This document shows, piece after piece, positions 1 to 7,358 of a DNA stretch of 64,000 bases. The notes under the pieces were generated by a model. That model searched no databases. It saw only the letters and a program-made list of their open reading frames with translations, and was not told where the DNA came from. Numbering within the stretch: position 1 is the first letter of the stretch; each line of letters opens with the position of its first letter. A program made the position numbers and the translations under genes. Source of the DNA: Anaerovibrio lipolyticus DSM 3074 (GTDB lineage: Bacteria; Bacillota; Negativicutes; Selenomonadales; Selenomonadaceae); contig NZ_FQYW01000003.1 in assembly GCF_900141865.1 (NCBI RefSeq), positions 62,001-126,000 on the forward strand, read 5' to 3'.

Positions 1-1128
1 GGTGAAAAGGCCAAAAATGAACGAATCATATTTATAATTGATGAGTTCCCTTATATGGCTGAGCAGGATAAATCGCTGCTTTCAGTGCTGCAGAAGTATA
101 TCGACAGAGAATGGATCACAGGAAATATATTCTTTATCCTGAGCGGTTCTTCAATCAGTTTCATGGAAGATGAAGTATTAAGCGAAAAGAGTCCTCTGTT
201 CGGCCGCAGGACATCACAATTAAAATTAAAAGCCTTCAACTATCGGGAAGCAGCAGAATTTGTACCAAAATACAGTTTTGAAGATAAGGCTGTTGTATAT
301 GGTGTTACTGGTGGTATAGCCAAGTATCTGGCTATGTTTGACGATGGATTATCATTGGATGATAACCTTAAGAATCTGTTTTTCTCCGACACAGGATATT
401 TGTACGAGGAGCCTAATAATCTTCTGACACAGGAGTTTAAAAATGTGTCTCTTTATAATGCCATCATTGAAGCTGTAGCATCCGGCAGAAACAGAATTGT
501 CACCATTGCTGACCTTACACACATGGAAAAGACCCAGGTTTCTCACGCAGTAGCGAATTTGGTTAGTACAGGAATACTCAGTAAAGACTATGCCATTACT
601 GATGAGAGCAATAAGCGTAAAGTCCAGTATGTATTAGCTGACAATATGTTCAGGTTTTGGTATCAGTTTGTTTCTCCGGGCGTTAGCATGATTGACTATG
701 GACGTGGAGATGTATATTACGAAAATGTGGTAAAAAATAACATTGCCCACTATATGGGGAGTGTTTTTGAGGATATGTGCCGTTACTTTACCATGGATGC
801 AGGTTGTACTGGTGAATTGGCTTGTATGGTAATGAAGGTCGGAAAATGGTGGGGCACTAACCCAGCCAAAAAAGAAGAAACTGATATTGATGTAGTAGGT
901 ATTGATACTATTGGAAAACAGGCTGTTATTGGTGAATGTAAATACAAGAATGAATTATTGGATAAGAGCGTCTTTGAACAACTGGAAGAAAGAAAGGATT
1001 TGCTTAATAAAAAATATCAAGTAGTCCAATTCCTGCTTTTCTCCAAGAGTGGTTTCTCTGACTGGATTAAAACTAATGCACAAACTAAAAATATATTTAT
1101 GGTGGATTTGCCACGACTTTACAAATAA
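1..1128 (+). CDS. AAA-type ATPase with C-terminal DUF234 / PD-(D/E)XK-like domain (5' end outside window)
   Basis: The open frame runs in from base 1, so the N-terminus with the Walker A loop is missing. The first visible residues contain a Walker B strand, 'IIFIIDEFPYM'. A winged-helix-like section (around 'HMEKTQVSHAVANL') follows, then a C-terminal part with an 'IDVVG...GECKYK' signature typical of the PD-(D/E)XK-like DUF234 domain. This is the archaeal-type ATPase family, common in Firmicutes and archaea and often near mobile or defence genes; its substrate is not known. A convergent hairpin follows the stop. Confidence in the family is high, in function low. Confidence 0.85.
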   Translation, partial: GEKAKNERIIFIIDEFPYMAEQDKSLLSVLQKYIDREWITGNIFFILSGSSISFMEDEVLSEKSPLFGRRTSQLKLKAFNYREAAEFVPKYSFEDKAVVYGVTGGIAKYLAMFDDGLSLDDNLKNLFFSDTGYLYEEPNNLLTQEFKNVSLYNAIIEAVASGRNRIVTIADLTHMEKTQVSHAVANLVSTGILSKDYAITDESNKRKVQYVLADNMFRFWYQFVSPGVSMIDYGRGDVYYENVVKNNIAHYMGSVFEDMCRYFTMDAGCTGELACMVMKVGKWWGTNPAKKEETDIDVVGIDTIGKQAVIGECKYKNELLDKSVFEQLEERKDLLNKKYQVVQFLLFSKSGFSDWIKTNAQTKNIFMVDLPRLYK

Positions 1129-1139
1129 ATTGCAAAAAT

Positions 1140-1177
1140 CCCTGCTATGGACTGTGACCATACAGCCTTAGCGGAGA
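1140..1177. terminator. bidirectional terminator, degenerate copy of the one at 2817
   Basis: An imperfect hairpin (CTGCTA ... TAGCGG with inner CTGT/ACAG) lies between the convergent ATPase gene and the membrane protein gene. It is followed by T-rich sequence on both strands. Its core matches the hairpin at 2817..2853 closely. Confidence 0.6.
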
Positions 1178-1186
1178 TTTTCGTCT

Positions 1187-1552
1187 TTATTCTTTATCTC
1201 CGTTATTGTCTTCTTTAGAGGCAGTGTCGCCTGTAGCTTGAAGCTCTTGTTTAGCATTATCACCCTCAGGATTTTTCTTTCTCTTTACAAGATAATAACC
1301 TATTCCACATACTGCCAAAACATCCGGCAAATATGGACAGTTCTGGTCCATCCATGTTAGCGGATAAGCTATAACACCTACAATGATCATTGAAAACAAC
1401 CCTGCACCAATAAGTGTGCCGTACCAGCTTTTCCATACAGCACCATCACCGCCATATATATAGACGAATTTATTTCGCCACCACAATGTAATAGCAATAG
1501 TAAGAGCAATCCAAACTATAAATGTCCCACCTAGCAGTAACTTAATAAGCAT
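1187..1552 (-). CDS. small membrane protein, unknown
   Basis: A 121-residue protein with two or three hydrophobic segments (about residues 3-24, 46-68 and 78-90) and a charged, disordered-looking tail rich in Lys, Glu and Asp. The ATG is preceded by an AAGGGGG ribosome site. It is convergent with the ATPase gene and probably cytoplasmic-membrane located. I recognise no family. The tail suggests a soluble cytoplasmic extension, but this is inference. Confidence 0.6.
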   Translation of the reverse strand: MLIKLLLGGTFIVWIALTIAITLWWRNKFVYIYGGDGAVWKSWYGTLIGAGLFSMIIVGVIAYPLTWMDQNCPYLPDVLAVCGIGYYLVKRKKNPEGDNAKQELQATGDTASKEDNNGDKE

Positions 1553-1931
1553 TTTTACATATCCCCCTTCTGTTTCTTAGGCACTTAATATAAAACATAG
1601 ACCCTTATAACATACAAAATAGCACATTTCGCATTTTTATAGGTTCCCTCGGGGGACACAAATTATCAAAAATACCTTGTAAATATATACTGTAAAATCA
1701 ATCAAAATATCTTTATGGCATGAATGTAATTTACTTAAAACATGACCTGCAATTCAAAATTCATTTTAATATTTTTAATAATCTCATATATGACTCTTTA
1801 TTTTTTATGGATTTTTATTTATAATATAAGTAAAATATAGCATTCCACCTAAACAATATCCCCTACGGTATTTTATACCCTAACAAACTTTTTCATGTTA
1901 TAATTTATTTGTCGCAAAGGAGATTTCCTCA
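1553..1931 (+). promoter_or_regulatory. AT-rich gap with extended -10 promoter for the DUF4160 gene
   Basis: This gap of about 380 bases holds no gene that I can support. Near its right end an extended -10 element (TG-n-TATAAT, with TATAAT at 1899..1904) lies about 27 bases before the ATG, and an AAAGGAG ribosome site sits at about 1916. No convincing -35 is visible. Confidence 0.45.
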
Positions 1932-2186
1932 ATGCCTGAAATAACACGTTTTTATGGTATTGTCATAAAAATGTTCTTCAAGCCGAAAGAACACGAACCA
2001 AGCCACATACATGCTTTGTATGGTGAATACATGGGAGAATTTAACATTTCTACCTTGGAGATGATTCAAGGAGACCTTCCTCCGAAGGCACAGGAACTGG
2101 TAAAAGAATGGCTACAGTTATATAAAGATGATCTACAGGACATGTGGGACAAGCAATTCATATATAAATTGCCACCATTACAATAG
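1932..2186 (+). CDS. DUF4160 family protein
   Basis: An 84-residue protein with the DUF4160 signature: an N-terminal 'PEITRFYGIVIKMF' strand, then a His-rich 'EHEPSHIHALYGEY' turn, and a helical end. These small proteins are usually encoded directly before a DUF2442 protein, as here (14-nt gap). They behave like toxin-antitoxin modules in neighbourhood, though biochemical function is not established. An AAAGGAG site precedes the ATG. Family call is confident; a toxin role is inference. Confidence 0.85.
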   Translation: MPEITRFYGIVIKMFFKPKEHEPSHIHALYGEYMGEFNISTLEMIQGDLPPKAQELVKEWLQLYKDDLQDMWDKQFIYKLPPLQ

Positions 2187-2199
2187 GGAGGTGCCAAAA

Positions 2200-2448
2200 A
2201 TGATTCCTCGCATAAAACACATCGAGCCTCGTGATAATTTCACCCTATATATTGTCTTTGATGATAATAAAAGCGTTATTTATGATGTAAAGGATGACAT
2301 TAATACTATCCCATCATATCATAACCTCATGACAGTACATGGATTATTTAAAAATGTCCAGCTAGACGAAAGCCGCACCTGTGTGTTTTGGAACGATGAA
2401 ATTGACCTTCCTAGTGATATCTTATATGAATACGGTACGCCGTACTAA
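2200..2448 (+). CDS. DUF2442 family protein
   Basis: An 82-residue protein that starts at the ATG at 2200, since a GGGAGGTG ribosome site lies just before it; an upstream in-frame ATG overlaps the previous gene and has no such site. 'RIKHIEPRDNFTLYIVFDDNK' and the 'VFWNDEIDLPSDILYEYG' end match DUF2442, the usual partner of DUF4160. The pair forms one transcription unit, probably together with the Rpn-tail gene downstream. Function is unproven; a role as the antitoxin-like or DNA-binding partner is inference. Confidence 0.85.
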   Translation: MIPRIKHIEPRDNFTLYIVFDDNKSVIYDVKDDINTIPSYHNLMTVHGLFKNVQLDESRTCVFWNDEIDLPSDILYEYGTPY

Positions 2449-2487
2449 ACACCTATCACCAAACAATAGTAAATGGAGGAACTTGCC

Positions 2488-2799
2488 ATGAGTGGCGCTA
2501 CTATAAAAAAAGCCGTTAATGACACTGACATCTTCATGATGGATTTTGAAGAACGGCTCAAATATATCAACCGCCAGATGGCCATTATGGACTACCACAC
2601 CGATATGCGTGTATCCCGCGAAGAAGGACATAAAGCCGGCCTCGAAGAGGGTCATAAGGCTGGCCGCGTCGAGGGCGAAAAAAACGCTGACCGCCGCACT
2701 GCCATGAACATGCTAAAGGCTAAGGAGCCTATCGAAAAAATCACCCAGTACACCAGCCTAACCGAGGCGGAAATCCATGAACTATCTAAAGAAATTTAA
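2488..2799 (+). CDS. orphan C-terminal part of an Rpn / PD-(D/E)XK transposase-family protein
   Basis: The likely start is the ATG at 2488, seven bases after a GGAGGA site that itself contains an upstream in-frame ATG (2473). The 103 residues match only the tail of the Rpn/PDDEXK_2 family: a helix, then 'EEGHKAGLEEGHKAGR' repeats and an 'EPIEKITQYTSLTEAEI' end, like the last 35 residues of the full-length gene at 45245. The nuclease core is absent. It could be a decayed remnant or an independently translated small inhibitor as reported for E. coli rpn genes; the strong ribosome site favours translation. Confidence 0.7.
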   Translation: MSGATIKKAVNDTDIFMMDFEERLKYINRQMAIMDYHTDMRVSREEGHKAGLEEGHKAGRVEGEKNADRRTAMNMLKAKEPIEKITQYTSLTEAEIHELSKEI

Positions 2800-2816
2800 T
2801 CGCCATCAAAAAATTA

Positions 2817-2853
2817 CCCCGCTAGGGACTGTAACCATACAGCCTTAGCGGGG
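2817..2853. terminator. bidirectional terminator between convergent genes
   Basis: A hairpin with outer stem CCCCGCTA/TAGCGGGG and inner CTGT/ACAG, flanked by A-rich and T-rich sequence, sits between the Rpn-tail gene and the minus-strand gene at 2860. It is nearly the same as 1140..1177. Confidence 0.75.
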
Positions 2854-2859
2854 ATTTTA

Positions 2860-3033
2860 TCACTTATCTTGTCGCTCGATGCCATTTTTCTCAGGACGTG
2901 CAGGCTTATGCTCTGATTCTTCCTTAAGTTTTTCCAGGTACTTCGACATATATCTGTTAATCCCAGATGTTTCTGCAGTCAAACCATAGCCATCACAGGC
3001 TATATCCCTAATATCAATACCTCTCGTAAACAT
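2860..3033 (-). CDS. small protein, unknown
   Basis: A 57-residue protein. The ATG at 3033 is chosen because an AAAAGGAG site lies nine bases upstream; a TTG at 3042 directly abuts that site. The N-terminal half is neutral, the C-terminal half ('YMSKYLEKLKEESEHK') is charged and probably helical. No family is recognised. It is the last gene before a convergent terminator and lies downstream of the 3101 gene in the same direction, with a gap of about 70 bases. Confidence 0.45.
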   Translation of the reverse strand: MFTRGIDIRDIACDGYGLTAETSGINRYMSKYLEKLKEESEHKPARPEKNGIERQDK

Positions 3034-3100
3034 ACATCTCAACTCCTTTTAAGCAGTATTACACTGGTCTTACAGCCGTTCTGGTGGTACCATCAAGCAG

Positions 3101-3544
3101 TTACATTTTGATAATGTTTTCCTTCACCCCTTCAGACTTGGAATTATCCAAATCCTTAAGTAGTTTTTCCAAAGTGCTTCTGTACTTGGTCACCGGATCA
3201 GAGCCACCCAAATCATCATCTTCATCCTCTTTAGTTTTAGCCTTGAGGTCAGTGATAATCTTATCCCCGCTTCTCTCCAAAGCAGTCTGAAGCTTCTGGA
3301 TAGAGGATTTTACCTCTTCATAAACCTTGCCCCGCTGTTCGTCAGTTGTACACTCATCCATGGCCCACTGGGCTTCATCACGAATCTTATCCATAAGTGC
3401 CTCAATGCTCTCCGCAGTGGTTGGCTCCCGTCTTGGCACTCTTGATGCTCCGAAAGGATCATTTTCAGACTCCAACCACGCTGCAATAGCCAATCCTGCA
3501 ATACCGCCTGCACCCAACAATAAACCGTTTTTCCACCAACTCAT
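3101..3544 (-). CDS. protein with N-terminal glycine-rich membrane segment and charged helical domain
   Basis: A 147-residue protein preceded by a strong GGAGGAATTAATT ribosome site. Residues 7-24 ('GLLLGAGGIAGLAIAAWL') form a glycine-zipper-like hydrophobic segment. The rest is charged and predicted helical, with an acidic stretch ('TKEDEDDDLGG') near residue 107. This resembles YtxH-type general stress proteins in layout, but sequence identity to that family cannot be judged by eye. Probably membrane anchored with a cytoplasmic domain. Function unknown. Confidence 0.55.
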   Translation of the reverse strand: MSWWKNGLLLGAGGIAGLAIAAWLESENDPFGASRVPRREPTTAESIEALMDKIRDEAQWAMDECTTDEQRGKVYEEVKSSIQKLQTALERSGDKIITDLKAKTKEDEDDDLGGSDPVTKYRSTLEKLLKDLDNSKSEGVKENIIKM

Positions 3545-3622
3545 AATTAATTCCTCCTTTGATTTTTCTGTAAATGAGTTTCTTTAGGATGATTTAATTA
3601 TAGAATGGGAAAAAAGCGAAAA

Positions 3623-3641
3623 GGTTGCCGCCTGGGCAACC
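3623..3641 (-). terminator. terminator after the HTH-like gene
   Basis: GGTTGCC/GGCAACC hairpin followed on the minus strand by TTTTCGC and a T-run. Almost the same hairpin ends the transcript at 4710. Confidence 0.7.
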
Positions 3642-3652
3642 TCTAAATTTTT

Positions 3653-4207
3653 TTATAAACCACATTTGTTGGTGAGAGGATCAAATCCATAATCTATCAA
3701 TTTCCCATTAAGGTCGTTTACATTATAGGTTTTGGATTCAATATAACACCGTACTATAAGGTCTCTTTTTATACTGCTGGACAAGGCATAACCAGCCCGG
3801 CCTATAAGGTCTTGCGTTTCTTCCAAGCTAAGGTGCAGTGCTATTGCAAAAGCAAGCGCCGTTCCCTTGGTTGGGTGATAATTTTTATCACTCTTAATCT
3901 TGGAAAAAAGTGCCTTGTCAATTTCTGCCTTTTTGTATATATCAGCTGGCTTCTTGCCTTTTTCCTTAATTAGTTCAATAAGCTTTTCAGAAAAGCTTAA
4001 CTCTACTTTATTTCTGATTTTGTCCAGCAAATATTGTAATGTATCACCGGTAACATTAGTTCCAGCAAAATTTCTCCTGCCAGGAAGATATTTTCTGGGT
4101 CCCTTTAAAATTTCAAAAAAATCTTTATCGTCAGCGCCAGCATCAGGCTCATAATGCAGCCTGATATATTCATCAATTTCCTTTTTGCTTAAAACGTTTT
4201 CAGCCAT
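3653..4207 (-). CDS. HTH-like protein of the kinase/TerY-associated type
   Basis: The ATG at 4207 (184 residues) lies 10 bases after the stop of the DUF1232 gene and is preceded by a weak AAGGGT site; an in-frame upstream start would overlap that gene. After a linker of about 75 residues the protein has a C-terminal helical region ('FSEKLIELIKEKGKKPADIY ... LFSKIKSDKNYHP') with a helix-turn-helix-like core and the block 'ALAFAIALHLSLEETQDLI'. From memory, this family is found next to Ser/Thr kinases, phosphatases and TerY-like vWA proteins. A shorter paralogue is at 14453, beside a kinase. DNA binding is inference. Confidence 0.65.
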   Translation of the reverse strand: MAENVLSKKEIDEYIRLHYEPDAGADDKDFFEILKGPRKYLPGRRNFAGTNVTGDTLQYLLDKIRNKVELSFSEKLIELIKEKGKKPADIYKKAEIDKALFSKIKSDKNYHPTKGTALAFAIALHLSLEETQDLIGRAGYALSSSIKRDLIVRCYIESKTYNVNDLNGKLIDYGFDPLTNKCGL

Positions 4208-4217
4208 GGCAATACCC

Positions 4218-4622
4218 TTAGTCTTCGTCCAGCTTTTCCAGAGCCTTCGCACCAAATATATCCTTTATTTTCCCTTTGGCCTGAGCCTTAATATCATCAT
4301 TGATATACATCTGAGCCAAAAGCAGGGCAATACCAATGGCCGCAGCATCATCAGTATAACCAACTATTGGTGTAATATCTGGAATAAAGTCAAATGGGGA
4401 AATCAAATACCCCAAGGCGCCGTAAATTCCAGCCTTGACCTTCATAGGACACGTTGGCGACTGGGCCACATAATAAAGCTGCAAGGCCTTGTAAATCAAG
4501 CCGATACCTATGGATGTAACATTTTCCTTTATCTTTTTCCAAAGCCCTTCCTCGGAATATTCATCTGTATACTTTTCCACTTCAATCTCGCTGAAATCTG
4601 CATCAATAATTTTATCCTTCAT
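4218..4622 (-). CDS. YkvA / DUF1232 family membrane-associated protein
   Basis: The 134-residue form starting at 4622 is supported by a GGGAGG site seven bases upstream. Residues ~75-110 hold the DUF1232 signature 'YLISPFDFIPDITPIVGYTD' followed by a hydrophobic helix, as in YkvA-type proteins that occur widely in bacteria and lie at membranes. The first 45 residues are acidic. It is transcribed with the HTH-like gene at 3653 (10-nt gap), so the two may act in one response. Molecular function of the family is not known. Confidence 0.85.
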   Translation of the reverse strand: MKDKIIDADFSEIEVEKYTDEYSEEGLWKKIKENVTSIGIGLIYKALQLYYVAQSPTCPMKVKAGIYGALGYLISPFDFIPDITPIVGYTDDAAAIGIALLLAQMYINDDIKAQAKGKIKDIFGAKALEKLDED

Positions 4623-4709
4623 GATTAGTCCTCCCTCGTTAGCTACATTTCTACAACATAATATAACTTTCCTGCTTAATAAACAGTATACAGGAGCCAG
4701 AAGCAAAAA

Positions 4710-4728
4710 GGTTGCCCGCCAGGCAACC
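4710..4728 (-). terminator. terminator after the 4734 gene
   Basis: GGTTGCC/GGCAACC hairpin followed on the minus strand by TTTTTGC, just after the stop of the gene at 4734. It shares its stem with 3623..3641. Confidence 0.75.
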
Positions 4729-4733
4729 TAAAA

Positions 4734-5432
4734 CTATTTACAATGACATATGCCTTTCTCGCGGTTAGGACATCGCCACGTGATATTCAAAGCGCCGGAT
4801 TCATCCAGATAACCTTTTTGAAATGGATTATCATCTATTCCATAAGCCGAGTAGTCTATTGGCACCTTACATTCATCTAACCGCCATGGAACAGCGAATT
4901 GCAAATATTTCTTCGGATATTCAGGGTTGATAAGCCCCTCATAAGGTTCTTTTTTCTCAAACCATTCCCAATAATCACTGTCATAGACAAATTTAATATA
5001 TACAATATCTTGGGCTGCAATATTTCGCTCAAAAAGTGTAAGGACATACTCTTTCGTTTTTGCATTATAAACATCCGAATGCCCTATACTAAATCTATCC
5101 CACTCATCAGCATCAGGAGATATTCTTATGGTTGTGCCTGCCCAGACACTACATTTTAACACATTTTCCTGTTCAGAATTGCTCTGAACGCCTTTTAATT
5201 CCTCTTCAATCTTCCATTTTGGATGGTGTAGTTCAATGGATAATATATCTTCTGGATAATAGTTTTGAGTCATATAATTTTCAGTGACAAAAATTATGGC
5301 TGACAAATCTTCCATTGGATTCTTTATCTTGGAAATAATTTCTTCTTTATCAACAAAACCGTTGATTGCGCCATCACAATTTGGCCAAACAACTCTATCA
5401 ATAGCTGTATCAGGATGCCAAATGATGTCCAT
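4734..5432 (-). CDS. hypothetical protein, 232 residues
   Basis: A soluble-looking protein preceded by a GGGAGGAATGG ribosome site. It is rich in Trp, Tyr and acidic residues, with many predicted strands ('DIVYIKFVYDSDYWEWF') and a C-terminal cysteine cluster ('RCPNREKGICHCK'), which could bind a metal. No signal peptide or membrane helix is seen. I do not recognise the family. It is preceded by a tiny zinc-ribbon gene (24-nt gap), so the two probably share a transcript. Confidence 0.6.
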   Translation of the reverse strand: MDIIWHPDTAIDRVVWPNCDGAINGFVDKEEIISKIKNPMEDLSAIIFVTENYMTQNYYPEDILSIELHHPKWKIEEELKGVQSNSEQENVLKCSVWAGTTIRISPDADEWDRFSIGHSDVYNAKTKEYVLTLFERNIAAQDIVYIKFVYDSDYWEWFEKKEPYEGLINPEYPKKYLQFAVPWRLDECKVPIDYSAYGIDDNPFQKGYLDESGALNITWRCPNREKGICHCK

Positions 5433-5456
5433 TCTCCATTCCTCCCGTACACTTTA

Positions 5457-5621
5457 TCAATAGCATTTCAGCTTCTCTTTCAAGGCACAGGTGGCGCACA
5501 AATACTCAAAATGTCCATGCCCAGTAATATTGGAAACATAAACCTTCTCCACGTCTTTCTTAGAGCCACATTTGGAACATTTCTTTTCAGTGGACAGTAC
5601 ATTCTTCAATTTTTCCAGCAT
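5457..5621 (-). CDS. 54-residue zinc-ribbon protein
   Basis: A short gene, easily missed by length cut-offs. Its ATG follows a GGTGGTGAG ribosome site. The protein contains 'KCSKCGSK' (residues 14-21) and 'YLCATCAL' (40-47), two CxxC knuckles that should form one zinc ribbon, with a Gly/His loop between. It lies between the MscS channel gene and the 4734 gene, all in the same direction. The role is unknown; small zinc ribbons can bind nucleic acid or protein partners. Confidence 0.65.
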   Translation of the reverse strand: MLEKLKNVLSTEKKCSKCGSKKDVEKVYVSNITGHGHFEYLCATCALKEKLKCY

Positions 5622-5640
5622 AAACTCACCACCAGTTTAA

Positions 5641-6708
5641 TCACGATTTTATCAAACCTTTTATAATTCCAATATCATCATCTAAGGCCATCTTTATCCC
5701 CAACTCACGGATTACTTCCATTACTGCCAAATTAATTTCACTCTTTAAATTGGTAAATTTATCAAATTCGTGATAATGTATAAAATCTGTATAGCACATT
5801 ACTTTGATATCCTGGCTAAGCACCGTCACTTTATCCAAATATGTAAATATATCTTTACCAGTTCTTCTAATATCCTCGTTTTCCTTTAACGCAGAATCGA
5901 TTCTTTTTATCAGCTCTCTAACCTGTTCAGCAGTCGTCTCCGGTGATATATTATATGTCATTTCTATACGGCGAAATGTACAATTACTTTTGTTAATTAT
6001 CTTGTCATTAGCTAGTTTTGCACTTGGCACCGATACCCGTTCACCTGTTAAAGTTCTAATACAGGTACTTCGCATTGTAATTTTCTCGACTATCCCTTCA
6101 ACTCCGTCTGCAACAATCCATTCGTTCTCCTTGAATGGCTCATCAAATAAAATCACAAAACTTCCAAAGAAATTTGTAAAAATATCCTTTGCTGCAAAGG
6201 CGATAAGTGCTGTTCCGATGCTTAACTGAGTTATACCAGCCCCAATATCAAAACCTGCAAAATGCAGTATAACGAGAATTATCGCCAGAATAATCGCCAA
6301 TCTAAAGAATGCAGATAATATGTTAGATATAGCATCAGCGTGAGCTACTGGTCTATTGGCCAGCAAATAATGAATAATACTGCCATTATCATAATTTTTA
6401 TAGGAAAATAATCGAAAAAATCCCCAACCTAAACACATTATGCCTAATACAATTATGATTGTTAATACAAATGGAGGGATCTCCACTGGAGCAATGTTAA
6501 TTGCTATCCCAAGGCCAAAAAATCTTACAATATATTTTATTGGTGTTTGGAATGCTGTAAAAATATAATCATCTATCAAGGTGTCTGTACTTTTCACGAT
6601 CTTTTTTAAATAAAGTCCAGAGTATCTGCCCCACATTATATCAAATATTGATGTCATTAACACAACGCATACTGGCGGCATCCAAGCCTGCACCCATGAA
6701 TAATTCAT
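5641..6708 (-). CDS. MscS-family mechanosensitive channel
   Basis: A 355-residue integral membrane protein with about five hydrophobic segments in the first 200 residues. The pore-lining helix and following beta domain are visible: 'GTALIAFAAKDIFTNFFGSF' (residues ~165-185), then 'EPFKENEWIVADGVEGIVEKI' and 'VSVPSAKLANDKIINKS'. This is the standard MscS core plus the C-terminal alpha-beta domain. It should release solutes on hypo-osmotic shock. Another, separate MscS homologue is at 15479. The start at 6708 follows a TAAGGTG site. Confidence 0.9.
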   Translation of the reverse strand: MNYSWVQAWMPPVCVVLMTSIFDIMWGRYSGLYLKKIVKSTDTLIDDYIFTAFQTPIKYIVRFFGLGIAINIAPVEIPPFVLTIIIVLGIMCLGWGFFRLFSYKNYDNGSIIHYLLANRPVAHADAISNILSAFFRLAIILAIILVILHFAGFDIGAGITQLSIGTALIAFAAKDIFTNFFGSFVILFDEPFKENEWIVADGVEGIVEKITMRSTCIRTLTGERVSVPSAKLANDKIINKSNCTFRRIEMTYNISPETTAEQVRELIKRIDSALKENEDIRRTGKDIFTYLDKVTVLSQDIKVMCYTDFIHYHEFDKFTNLKSEINLAVMEVIRELGIKMALDDDIGIIKGLIKS

Positions 6709-6794
6709 TTCTTCACCTTAAATATAATTTATTATTCCCAACATTTTCTTTTACACTCTCTTTTTTATAAATCTGTTTTCCATTATATACCTTA

Positions 6795-6962
6795 TTAATC
6801 CCTTGGAATCAGCAATAACACTTGCGCAATTTCATCAAGATATGGTACAGGATCTGGAATAAAACAGTTTATAACAAATATCACCAACTTCAAAATTCTA
6901 GGGCAACGTATATACACTAACATAACAATGCACAAAACAAAAAAACCTATCAGGAAAGCCAC
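6795..6962 (-). CDS. small membrane protein with DUF1232-like end
   Basis: The GTG at 6962 is favoured since GAGGTG lies seven bases upstream; an upstream TTG (6977) would overlap that site. The 55-residue product has one or two hydrophobic helices and ends with 'FIPDPVPYLDEIAQVLLLI', which resembles the 'PDfiPvlGylDD' core of YkvA/DUF1232 proteins. It may be a minimal member of that group. No function is known. Confidence 0.5.
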   Translation of the reverse strand: MAFLIGFFVLCIVMLVYIRCPRILKLVIFVINCFIPDPVPYLDEIAQVLLLIPRD

Positions 6963-7024
6963 TGTCAAACACCTCAAACCTATCTACAAAAATATCGCCC
7001 CATCACCAGAGCAAACAAATAATC

Positions 7025-7058
7025 AGCTGAGTTATTCGCCATACGCAATAACTCAGCT
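7025..7058 (-). terminator. 12-bp perfect inverted repeat, terminator of the TerB/HNH operon
   Basis: AGCTGAGTTATT and AATAACTCAGCT flank a 10-base loop, about 20 bases after the stop of the cysteine-cluster gene. The tail on the minus strand is only moderately T-rich. Confidence 0.6.
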
Positions 7059-7076
7059 AATTAGATTAACTTTATT

Positions 7077-7340
7077 TCACTTATTAATAATAGTACTTTT
7101 TAGTTTTTCACATACTACATAGTTTGTATTGTAATATGTATCTCTGTCTATTTTACCTTTTAAATTAGCTTCATAATACATATCCACATTACAGATAATA
7201 GGCCGTTCATCATATATTGAACACAACTTTTGCTGCGCGTCATAATATTTACACACCCCATCACCTCTATCCAACGACTTATATATTTCATTGGCCGAAA
7301 GGGATTGACAACACAAACCACATTTGTCGCAACGAAAAAT
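7077..7340 (-). CDS. YkgJ-like cysteine-cluster protein, probable ATT start
   Basis: The family motif 'RCDKCGLCC' is encoded at the very start, and further Cys residues follow ('VCKYY', 'LCSIYDERPIICNVD', 'VVCEKL'), as in YkgJ/Fe-S or zinc-binding CxxCxxCC proteins. The first canonical start is a TTG at 7316, inside the motif, which would destroy it. The only start consistent with the motif and with the GGAGGG site at 7347..7352 is ATT at 7340 (six-base spacing), giving 87 residues. It follows the 7359 gene by 18 bases and closes the operon. The metal and the role are unknown. Confidence 0.65.
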   Translation of the reverse strand: MFRCDKCGLCCQSLSANEIYKSLDRGDGVCKYYDAQQKLCSIYDERPIICNVDMYYEANLKGKIDRDTYYNTNYVVCEKLKSTIINK

Positions 7341-7358
7341 AAAAATCCCTCCAGATGG

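Noticed and set aside
3327-3587. 86-codon plus-strand frame opposite the 3101 gene
   Set aside because: It mirrors the minus-strand gene, has a low-complexity Ser-rich product and no ribosome site.
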